NCBI GenBank assembly: GCA_024709705.1
Contig: JANJWE010000218.1
Location: 1-9,126 of the forward strand
Source: Flavobacterium sp.
GTDB taxonomy: Bacteria; Bacteroidota; Bacteroidia; Flavobacteriales; Flavobacteriaceae
Length of the DNA: 9,126 bases
Direction of reading: 5' to 3'
A program made the position numbers and the translations under genes. Below the pieces are notes generated by a model that worked only from the letters and a program-made list of their open reading frames with translations, was not told the DNA's origin and ran no database searches. Shown here in pieces: positions 1 through 6,672 of this stretch; position 1 is the first letter of the stretch, and every line of letters begins with the position of its first letter.

Positions 1-26
1 ACCGAAATTATGAGTAAAAAGAGTAA

Positions 27-857
27 TTAAGGAAGCAAGTCTTTCGGGGTAACAAATTGAATAGATTGCCCGGATTGTAATAAAGTCTCGATGAAGTGAA
101 CAAAGGCCGCTTTCGATTCGTTTTTGTGAGCTAAAGACAACATAAACGGATGAGCACTCACCGTATAGGTGTCATAGGAAGTTGACAAAATATGGTCTAA
201 AACCTTTGTATCAAACCCATTGTAATGATTTTCTAAAACCAAAACTCCCCGATGGAAATACGTTCTACCGGTTAAATTTGAAAATTTTTTAAATAGTTTT
301 GAGGCAATTGAACGATGCGATATTCGAATCCAACGGTAACCCTGTTCTTTTAATAATGGAAAAACCGAATCTAAATTTCCCATTTTAAACAAAGGGTAAA
401 GTCCGCGATCTCCAAAACTGTAGGCTCCTTTAGAAATCCATGTCATGGGTCGATTGTGAGGGGGAACAAAACCAACAACAGACTGTGAAGTAGGAAGAAC
501 AGCATCTAAAGCTTTTTTACTTCGAAATAAACTCTTGGAAACTTGTTTTTCCGTAAATAACGGAATCCACTCGTGTTTCCAACTGTGCGATGCAATTTCA
601 TGTCCTTGAGAAGCAATCTCAGATATTAAATCCGGAAAAAATAAAGGATAAGGTCCGGGCTCTGCAGAAAATCCGGTTATAGCAAAACAACTTCGTAACG
701 CATTTTCTCGAAGAACTTGAAGAATGAAACGCACATTCTCTATCTCGGTTTCAAAATTCTCAAAATGAAAATTATAAGGATAGGTTGAATTAACCTGACC
801 AATACCACCATCAAAATCCCAAATAAGTATAATTTTCTTTGTTTTAAATGTTTTCAT
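27..857 (-). CDS. NodB-type polysaccharide deacetylase family protein
   Basis: A 276-residue predicted carbohydrate esterase (CE4-like) that would remove N- or O-acetyl groups from a glycan, with a divalent metal. The first NodB motif appears as WDFDGG (13-18); D14 and D16 form a D-x-D variant, similar to the DVE/DVD form of exopolysaccharide-associated members. The metal-binding motif is GHEIASHSWKH (85-95), with H91 and H95. The third motif reads GFVPPHN (129-135), where the common Arg of RxP is replaced by Val131. VSAHPF (233-238) with H236 fits the last motif. No signal peptide or membrane segment is visible, so a cytoplasmic role on precursors is possible. I prefer the ATG at 855-857; an in-frame TTG at 864-866 would add three residues. 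The gene overlaps the GNAT gene by 14 bases. It ends with TAA at 27-29, and the remaining 26 bases show no start or terminator. The fold is fairly sure; activity and substrate are not. Confidence 0.85.
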   Translation of the reverse strand: MKTFKTKKIILIWDFDGGIGQVNSTYPYNFHFENFETEIENVRFILQVLRENALRSCFAITGFSAEPGPYPLFFPDLISEIASQGHEIASHSWKHEWIPLFTEKQVSKSLFRSKKALDAVLPTSQSVVGFVPPHNRPMTWISKGAYSFGDRGLYPLFKMGNLDSVFPLLKEQGYRWIRISHRSIASKLFKKFSNLTGRTYFHRGVLVLENHYNGFDTKVLDHILSTSYDTYTVSAHPFMLSLAHKNESKAAFVHFIETLLQSGQSIQFVTPKDLLP

Positions 858-1833
858 CAGAATCAATATAGGTGTAAAAAAAAGTTTTGGTCAGTAATAG
901 TTTTTTCAAAGACAAATCTGCAGTGTAAAAAATAATTTCAGTAGGGGTTCCAAAACGAATAAACCCCAAACGCCGCAATCGCTTATCAACCAAATGATTC
1001 GAAGCTAAAATCCGAATACTACCCTGACTATTGGATTTCAACAAAAGGAGGTGTTGCAACATTTTCCACAACTCCTTATAGGTCTGGGCTGTATAGGAGG
1101 CTACATAAAACCTATCATTTTGAAAATAGCCGGAAAAAGATAAACCAAAATTTGTAGAAAAACAGCGAACACCGGAGTAATAATTTTCAAAACTCGGATA
1201 ACGCCAAGCTACAAAAGAATCATCCTGTTCTATACCCACAACACTCAAATCAAATGAAGTTTTGTGTGACGTATATTTATTGGGTGAAATTTCTTGGTAC
1301 AATGAACGATTAAAAATTGAAAACAAACGAACGGCAACTAAAAAAGGATTGGGTATCCAATTTAAAACCGGTATAGACTTCTTTTTATAACGCAGCAAAT
1401 CTCCCAATCGATAAGGAAATACATATTTGAAACCACCTGATAAGGATTGATACCCCATGCGTTTCATAGATTTGGATGCTGAAGGACTAGGATCACTTCC
1501 CAGAGTTATGGGGCAATTCGCATGAGCAGCCTCATACAATAATTGGGCAACACCTTGCCCTCTGTATTCCGGATCTATCATTAAATCACAGGCCCATTGA
1601 GCGGCTATTCGCTCTCCTTCAACTTGGAGCCAAACCGGTATTACACCAAATTGACCTATGACTTTGGAACCATCAACAGCTAATAAAAATGAATGGGTAG
1701 ACACGCCGGGTTTTGACCTAAATTTCCAATATATGTATGACGGGATTCTGCGTCTGGTTTTGGTCCAATGACGCAAAGCAAAGTCAGAATGAGCTTTCTC
1801 CCACTCTGGTCCGTAAGGTTTTATTTCTATCAT
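844..1833 (-). CDS. GNAT-like acyltransferase with two GNAT-like lobes
   Basis: A 329-residue protein predicted to transfer an acyl group from acyl-CoA to an amine. The N-terminal lobe (about 1-150) has the GNAT core: LAVDGSKVIGQFGVIPVWL (51-69), ACDLMIDPEYRGQGVAQLLY (81-100) with the CoA pyrophosphate-binding loop RGQGVA (91-96), and SMKRMGY (122-128) before the last strands. The C-terminal lobe (about 200-315) repeats parts of this pattern: SFVAWRY (206-212) matches SYIYWKF (32-38), and RLRRLGFIRFG (285-295) matches SMKRMGYQSLS. It lacks an RxxGxG/A loop, so it may be non-catalytic. No signal peptide or membrane segment is seen. The start ATG (1831-1833) lies in an ATGA overlap with the GT2 stop, and the 3' end overlaps the deacetylase gene by 14 bases. 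It plausibly N-acylates an amino sugar of the glycan or its precursor. The alternative is a FemAB-like aminoacyl transfer role. The acyl donor is unknown. Confidence 0.8.
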   Translation of the reverse strand: MIEIKPYGPEWEKAHSDFALRHWTKTRRRIPSYIYWKFRSKPGVSTHSFLLAVDGSKVIGQFGVIPVWLQVEGERIAAQWACDLMIDPEYRGQGVAQLLYEAAHANCPITLGSDPSPSASKSMKRMGYQSLSGGFKYVFPYRLGDLLRYKKKSIPVLNWIPNPFLVAVRLFSIFNRSLYQEISPNKYTSHKTSFDLSVVGIEQDDSFVAWRYPSFENYYSGVRCFSTNFGLSFSGYFQNDRFYVASYTAQTYKELWKMLQHLLLLKSNSQGSIRILASNHLVDKRLRRLGFIRFGTPTEIIFYTADLSLKKLLLTKTFFYTYIDSDENI

Positions 1834-3149
1834 ACCGCTGCCAACATTTTAGAACTCATACGCCATGATTTGAATACTTGAAACAAAACCAAAGGCAATA
1901 AAAGCGGAATAAACACAAAAGACAAAAACAACAAAAACTTGTTCTTTTTCAATCGATAAGGGACTAAAGAAGGTAAAATAGACTGTAAAATATAATACCT
2001 TGACAAAGACGTTCCAAAGTACTTTCTACTCAAATACAAAACGCTGGGAACGGGTCTCGGCCCGAGTAATTTCTTGGGTCGCCAACCGTCCCAACTACCC
2101 ATTTGACGCAATCCGCCCTCCGATACTTTCAAATGAATTCGGTTGGCTTTACAATTGGAAATGTTTTTATATCCATTCAAATAACAACGTAAACCATACT
2201 CCCCGTCTCCCATGCGTTGTTTCTCAAATTGCAAATCAAAATAACCTATGCTTTCAAAAATGGATTTCTTCAAAAGCACATTCCCGGTATCCAATTGATC
2301 ACTCCATCGAAAATAACGGTAATGTTTGGGAATTTCGGCTCCTATTACACTTAAGGAAACACCGGAAGATAAATCGGCTTGAAAAAAATCTAAGGTTTTC
2401 AAATGGTGTTCAATCCAATCGGGGTCAACCAAAGAATCATCATCATACAACAAAATATAGGAACCCTTAGCTTTTTGAATGGCTTCGTTCCGAGCTTTCC
2501 ACAAAGCTTTCTCTTTTTGGTACCAAAAATGCAAATCCAAATGCCATCCTTCGTAGAAAGACGCATCAAAAGGTTCCGATTGATCGACAACTATAACTTC
2601 AAAATGGGTATAGGTTTGGCGTTCCAAATCCCGTAAAACATCTTTCAGATAAGTATAGCGATTGAGTGTGGGAATCACTACCGAAATAAAGGGACGTTCG
2701 GCCAACAAGGGACTGGTAAAGGAATCGTAATCGGTATAAGGTAAAGCTTGGTTGGCATAATCAAAACGAGATACATGACGCGTTTTCCAAAAAGCGGTAA
2801 ATTCTGCAAAAGGATTATGAAAAGTAAATACCCGCAATACTAAAGTGTAAACTACCCAAGCTACGTGCACATTTTTTCTCAAAAAACGGTATTCGTCTGC
2901 TAAAGGGAGTTGGGGAGTATTCCAAACATTCAAACCCGCTTCTGGCTTACTTTGAATTACGCCTCTTTGAAATGCGGTCCAAGCCAAATCCCGCTCACAG
3001 GCCTCTGCACTTTGGTAACCCAAATCTTTTTCAAATGAAATTGAGTTCTGAAGCAATTGCTCTTGACTCGGAAAATAAGCATAATCCTGCTTAGGCCTCA
3101 AGTTAAAGTACCAAGTAGGTTTTACATATCGAAGAAAAGAAAAAAGCAT
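1830..3149 (-). CDS. GT2 family glycosyltransferase with N-terminal extension and C-terminal hydrophobic segment
   Basis: A predicted inverting GT-A glycosyltransferase. The catalytic domain begins at about residue 153 with PFISVVIPTLNRYTYLKDVL, has FEVIVVDQS (183-191), the DxD-type metal/nucleotide site as YDDDSL (235-240), TGNVLLKKSIFESIGYFD (288-305) and GDGEYGLR (314-321). Asp315-x-Glu317 stands where the family's general-base region (ED) is expected. The first 150 residues are an extra, partly hydrophobic region (around 96-110, then NPFAEFTAFWKTRHVSR) with no catalytic motif that I recognise. Near the C-terminus, residues 404-426 form a strongly hydrophobic stretch bracketed by KKNK and KSWR, likely membrane-bound or re-entrant. 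The start is the ATG at 3147-3149 after a 39-base spacer, and the TGA overlaps the next ATG as ATGA. It probably adds a sugar to a lipid-linked intermediate at the cytoplasmic face. The sugar specificity is unknown. Confidence 0.9.
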   Translation of the reverse strand: MLFSFLRYVKPTWYFNLRPKQDYAYFPSQEQLLQNSISFEKDLGYQSAEACERDLAWTAFQRGVIQSKPEAGLNVWNTPQLPLADEYRFLRKNVHVAWVVYTLVLRVFTFHNPFAEFTAFWKTRHVSRFDYANQALPYTDYDSFTSPLLAERPFISVVIPTLNRYTYLKDVLRDLERQTYTHFEVIVVDQSEPFDASFYEGWHLDLHFWYQKEKALWKARNEAIQKAKGSYILLYDDDSLVDPDWIEHHLKTLDFFQADLSSGVSLSVIGAEIPKHYRYFRWSDQLDTGNVLLKKSIFESIGYFDLQFEKQRMGDGEYGLRCYLNGYKNISNCKANRIHLKVSEGGLRQMGSWDGWRPKKLLGPRPVPSVLYLSRKYFGTSLSRYYILQSILPSLVPYRLKKNKFLLFLSFVFIPLLLPLVLFQVFKSWRMSSKMLAAV

Positions 3150-3179
3150 AAGTTGAGAACCACGTTAAAATTGATTTTT

Positions 3180-3210
3180 CAAAGCTAATCATTTAAAGTT
3201 ACGGGCAAAA
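3180..3210 (-). promoter_or_regulatory. Candidate Bacteroidota-type internal promoter upstream of the GT2 gene
   Basis: On the minus strand, TAGCTTTG (3187 to 3180) matches the Bacteroidota -7 consensus TAnnTTTG, and TTTTG (3210 to 3206) lies 18 bases upstream as a possible -33 element. It sits at the end of the SGNH gene, covering its stop, and would start transcription about 25 bases before the GT2 ATG in the only real spacer of the block. The same 8-mer also occurs inside coding sequence at 6301-6308, so motif match alone is not decisive. Confidence 0.4.
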
Positions 3211-4067
3211 ATTTCCGAACACAATCTCCTCCCCTTTAAATTTACATGCAAGCGGTCGTAAAACAACATTTTATCTGAAATCAAATCGGAATGATTCACA
3301 ACGGAAAATGATGTAGGATACTCGCAACGTGTGGCATACAAGGGCGACTGATACAAAACCAAAGAAATGGAATGCTCTTCACAAAACTGTACAATCTTCT
3401 CCAAATAGGGATTTTTGACTTCAGGATTTTTATACTGCAATCCGGAAACTTTTGGCAACTGAGCCTGTATTTCGGGATAACTGTAATTCCCAAAAGCGTC
3501 AAAACGATTTCTCTTATGGGGTTGAACGGCAGCCAATAAAGAAGGATAAAACAATTCGGTATTAAAATAACTTACCCCCACTAAAGGAACATAACGGCTA
3601 GCCGTATAAACCGAAAACAAATCTGTATCCAACGCACTAAAATAATCCTTGACATAACCTTCGCGAATATGTGGTAAAAATCGATAATCATTGGCACTCA
3701 ATTGCGGTGTTGCATTGGAAACATCCTCAGGAACCAATGCCAATACAACCGTTTTAGTTGTATGTCCACAAGCATACAAATGGTGTAACATTAAATAATG
3801 AGAACTCATCGACGTATCATCCATACTAAAATTGACCCCTTTTTTCCCGGTTATCGAATCAATCAATCGAGTATCCAAAGTGGTCAATCCGGTACTCGAG
3901 CCCAAAACCACATAATCAAAAGAGGTGGGAGGAAAAGCGTTTTTCACAAATTGAGGTTTATAAAAAACAGAGCGTTCCAAAAATTTCAAACTCAAAAAGG
4001 ACACCCCTTGCAATACCACAAACAGAATGAATCCATACCCCAAAAACTTATACAAAAATGCTCTCAT
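3189..4067 (-). CDS. Membrane-anchored SGNH/GDSL-like protein, partner of the MBOAT acyltransferase
   Basis: A predicted O-acyltransferase or accessory esterase acting on the outer side of the cytoplasmic membrane, completing acyl transfer begun by the MBOAT protein (compare AlgJ/AlgX and DltD). It has 292 residues with one N-terminal membrane segment (about 9-29) preceded by basic residues; the rest appears extracytoplasmic. The SGNH block I appears as VVLGSST (53-59), a GSS variant of GDS in which Ser58 would be the nucleophile. Block V is DRLHVNLKGR (271-280), giving the Asp271-x-x-His274 pair. The block III region is less clear, possibly near LVPEDVSN (111-118). The start is the ATG at 4065-4067, two bases after the MBOAT TAG, which strongly suggests a joint function. 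The stop lies within a possible promoter for the downstream genes. Overall similarity to named families is low, so the call rests on the two catalytic blocks, topology and neighbour. Confidence 0.82.
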   Translation of the reverse strand: MRAFLYKFLGYGFILFVVLQGVSFLSLKFLERSVFYKPQFVKNAFPPTSFDYVVLGSSTGLTTLDTRLIDSITGKKGVNFSMDDTSMSSHYLMLHHLYACGHTTKTVVLALVPEDVSNATPQLSANDYRFLPHIREGYVKDYFSALDTDLFSVYTASRYVPLVGVSYFNTELFYPSLLAAVQPHKRNRFDAFGNYSYPEIQAQLPKVSGLQYKNPEVKNPYLEKIVQFCEEHSISLVLYQSPLYATRCEYPTSFSVVNHSDLISDKMLFYDRLHVNLKGRRLCSEIFARNFK

Positions 4068-4069
4068 AG

Positions 4070-5497
4070 CTAAAATTGAAAATAAATAAAACTCATTTGA
4101 TTTTTAAAAGCTCCCATAAAGAAAATCATAAAAATCAAAACCACAACCAGTGATTTAGACAATTGGATTTCAAAAGCATTTTTTCGAACATGACGCCATT
4201 CTATAACCAACAGAAATACTATCGAAACCAAACAAATTAAAGTTAATAAAAGGTACTTAGCACTTTTAGTAAAAAAGGCAAGTGAAGGGGAATGCCAATC
4301 AAATAGACCAACGATATAGTGAAAGGCATCTGTAACGGTATCTGCTCTGAAAAAGATCCAAGCCATGCACACCATCAAAAAAGTGAAAGCTACTTTGTGA
4401 ATATCACGCCAAGTATATCCGGGCGTCAAAACCGAATTCCGATTGGTTTGAGTCAATAACAAAGGTAAAAACAACAAAGCATGAATCAAGCCCCATATAA
4501 TAAAAGTCCAATTGGCTCCATGCCAAAAACCACTTACCAGAAAAATAACAAAGGTATTGCGAATACTAAGCCATTTGGAAACCCTACTCCCTCCTAGCGG
4601 AATGTAAAGATAATCCCGAAACCAAGTGGATAAAGAGATATGCCACCTTCTCCAAAAATCGGCTATATCTTTGGCAAAATAAGGAAAGTTGAAATTTCGC
4701 AACAAATCAATCCCAAACAACTTAGAAGTTCCTAAAGCGATATCCGAATAGCCACTAAAATCACCATAAATTTGAAAAGCAAATAAAATACTACCCATCC
4801 ACAACTCGGGTGCTGACAAGGTAGCCGACTGCGAAAAAAGTTGATCCACAAAAAATGCACAATGATCGGCTATTACCACTTTTTTGAACAAACCCCACAC
4901 AATTTGCTTGACTCCTTGAAGGGCCTGCGAAGTTTTAAACACCCGTTTCTTTTTAATTTGGGGCAATAAATGCGTTGCACGTTCAATCGGACCGGCTACC
5001 AATAATGGAAAATAACTTACAAAAAGAGCATAGGATACAAAATGTGATTCTGCCGGAATACGTCTTTTGTAAATATCAATCACATACGACAATCCATGAA
5101 ACGTATAAAATGAAATACCTACAGGAAGTATAACATCTAAGGTTTGCATATGGACTTCAAAACCCAACTGTCCCAAAAGAGAAGCAAAAGATTCGGCAAA
5201 AAAATTATAATACTTAAAAACACCCAAAAAACCGATATTAACCGATATAGTTAACCAAAACCAAAAGGTGCGATACCGCTCTGTAGTAGCTCGTTGCATT
5301 TGAAGTCCGGCAGTATAATCCAATACCGTTGAGAATAACAATAAAAACAAAAACCGCCAATCCCAACACGCATAAAAATAATAACTGGCCACTAACAATA
5401 AGGCATTTTGCAAACCCAACGCTTTTTGATTTACCATCCAATACATGGCGAAAACCAAGGGCAAAAAAAGTAAAAATTCCAATGAATTAAATAACAT
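4070..5497 (-). CDS. MBOAT family membrane-bound O-acyltransferase (AlgI/DltB-like)
   Basis: A polytopic inner-membrane protein expected to move an acyl group, usually acetyl, across the membrane for esterification of a polysaccharide, working with an SGNH partner. The 475 residues match AlgI-like length. The N-terminus begins MLFNSLEFLLFLPLVF, typical of the family, and many hydrophobic segments follow. Conserved MBOAT signatures are visible: ILPVGISFYTFHGLSYVID (123-141), FQIYGDFSGYSDIALG (241-256), DFWRRWHISLSTWFRDYLYI (280-299) and SGFWHGANW (322-330). H286 and H326 correspond to the two conserved histidines of the DltB/AlgI family. The C-terminus ends FIYFQF. The frame is open for 61 more codons upstream, but that stretch lies inside the preceding glycosyltransferase gene and encodes no recognisable protein, so I take the ATG at 5495-5497, two bases after the preceding TAA. 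The next gene starts two bases after the TAG. The acyl group and glycan target are not determined. Confidence 0.93.
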   Translation of the reverse strand: MLFNSLEFLLFLPLVFAMYWMVNQKALGLQNALLLVASYYFYACWDWRFLFLLLFSTVLDYTAGLQMQRATTERYRTFWFWLTISVNIGFLGVFKYYNFFAESFASLLGQLGFEVHMQTLDVILPVGISFYTFHGLSYVIDIYKRRIPAESHFVSYALFVSYFPLLVAGPIERATHLLPQIKKKRVFKTSQALQGVKQIVWGLFKKVVIADHCAFFVDQLFSQSATLSAPELWMGSILFAFQIYGDFSGYSDIALGTSKLFGIDLLRNFNFPYFAKDIADFWRRWHISLSTWFRDYLYIPLGGSRVSKWLSIRNTFVIFLVSGFWHGANWTFIIWGLIHALLFLPLLLTQTNRNSVLTPGYTWRDIHKVAFTFLMVCMAWIFFRADTVTDAFHYIVGLFDWHSPSLAFFTKSAKYLLLTLICLVSIVFLLVIEWRHVRKNAFEIQLSKSLVVVLIFMIFFMGAFKNQMSFIYFQF

Positions 5498-5499
5498 AC

Positions 5500-6672
5500 T
5501 TAATCTCTTTTTTGTGAATAAAAAGCAGCAAAAGATTGCTGTTGCAGCTCTAAACCATATCCGATCTGAACGCGTTTGTAAGCTCTTGCCCGAAACTCCG
5601 ATTGAACCGCAGGACTCAGTTGAGTCACTTCTATCAATTGTGCTGCCAAAGCTTTCGGATTGCGTTTGGGCACGACCCATCCGGTTACTCCGTGTAATAT
5701 ATTTTCGTCCAAACCGTCGGCATCACTTACCACACACAATAATCCGGAAGCTTGGGCCTCCAAAACGGCGTTGCAAAAACCTTCTTGAAAACTGTATTGA
5801 ATATAAATTTGATGGTCTTGATAAAGTGCCAGAACCTCTGCATGAGGGAGTTTTCCTTTAAAAAATACACGCTCTGTGAGTCCCAATTGATAGACGGCAA
5901 ACTGCAATCGCTCCAACTCGGGTCCCGACCCTACAATGGTATATGTAAAATCAACTCCTTCCTGTTGTAAAATTGCTAAAGCGGTTAAAACCGACTCCAA
6001 TCCTTTTTTCCAATGCAACCGCCCAACGGTCAATAACCGATAAGGTGAAGCTAAGGCACGATCTGAAGGTTTGAAATCTTCCAATTTCAGAGCGGGTGGG
6101 ATTATTTGAATGAAATGTTCTGGCACACCACAAGCCATCAGATGTTGCTTCATTTGCTCGGAAAGCACATGATAACATACCGTTTTAGAAAACAATTCCC
6201 GGTAACAACCCGGATGCTTTACAGGATAAATAAACAAATCAAATCCCCGAAAACTTACTCCCATTTGGGCTCCAATAGCTTCTGCTACATGAATGCGTCC
6301 CAAAGCTAAAGTTCCAAACCCAAAATGAAGCCAATCTAAAGTGTAAGGTAAAAAATGAGCATTGATTAGAACATTTTGAAAGGCTTTAAAATAAGAGTTC
6401 TCATTTTTAAAATGCAGTGAAAATAACCGAAATGCTTTGGGAAAATTGAAAAGCAAATACCCAATAACTCGAAACCACTCCCAAAACCACCGTTTATGAA
6501 AACGATACAACGAAGGAGCCACTACTACATTACACAAATCAAAAGAATACGTAGGCGGCTCTTTTACAAACAAAAGCACTTCATGCCCTTCACGTTTCAA
6601 ACCTTCTATTTTAGACCTGAAAAAGGTTTCCGAATAGGCTGGAATAGCAGGAAGTACAAGACCTATTTTCAT
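5500..6672 (-). CDS. GT4 family glycosyltransferase, colanic-acid WcaL-like subgroup
   Basis: A second predicted GT4 enzyme of 390 residues. Its N-terminus, PAIPAYSETFFRSKIEGLKR (8-27), has the P-x-SETF pattern followed by GHEV common in WcaL/TuaC-like exopolysaccharide glycosyltransferases. Further subgroup features are HFGFGTLAL (116-124), SFRGFD (140-145) and HVLSEQMKQHL (168-178). The donor domain starts near LLTVGRLHWKKGL (213-225), has IVGSGPE (246-252), and carries E-x7-E as EGFCNAVLE (E297, E305). It is only distantly similar to the preceding GT4, so the pair looks like two separate linkage-forming enzymes rather than a recent duplication. The start is the ATG at 6670-6672 within an ATGA overlap with the upstream stop. 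The TAA at 5500-5502 is two bases before the MBOAT start. WcaL-like is a resemblance only: I do not claim colanic acid or a specific sugar. Confidence 0.92.
   Translation of the reverse strand: MKIGLVLPAIPAYSETFFRSKIEGLKREGHEVLLFVKEPPTYSFDLCNVVVAPSLYRFHKRWFWEWFRVIGYLLFNFPKAFRLFSLHFKNENSYFKAFQNVLINAHFLPYTLDWLHFGFGTLALGRIHVAEAIGAQMGVSFRGFDLFIYPVKHPGCYRELFSKTVCYHVLSEQMKQHLMACGVPEHFIQIIPPALKLEDFKPSDRALASPYRLLTVGRLHWKKGLESVLTALAILQQEGVDFTYTIVGSGPELERLQFAVYQLGLTERVFFKGKLPHAEVLALYQDHQIYIQYSFQEGFCNAVLEAQASGLLCVVSDADGLDENILHGVTGWVVPKRNPKALAAQLIEVTQLSPAVQSEFRARAYKRVQIGYGLELQQQSFAAFYSQKRD

Noticed and set aside
1..26. Possible terminator or next gene start after the deacetylase
   Set aside because: The 26 bases contain no start codon on the minus strand and no convincing hairpin; too little sequence is present to judge.
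864..866. TTG as start of the deacetylase gene
   Set aside because: It would add only three residues (M-I-L); the ATG at 855-857 is a stronger start codon and gives a normal N-terminus.
3171..3182. Small inverted repeat TTGA-tttt-TCAA as a terminator
   Set aside because: The stem is only 4 A/T-rich base pairs with no GC core and no following U-tract, so it is too weak for an intrinsic terminator.
5498..5680. In-frame 61-codon upstream extension of the MBOAT gene
   Set aside because: It lies wholly inside the preceding GT4 gene, encodes a polar Ser/Arg-rich stretch unlike any MBOAT N-terminus, and the ATG at 5495-5497 begins with the typical family sequence two bases after the upstream stop.
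6301..6308. Second TAnnTTTG match (TAGCTTTG on the minus strand)
   Set aside because: It lies deep in the GT4 coding sequence, far from any start, and is best explained as a chance match; it is a reminder that the motif alone is weak evidence.
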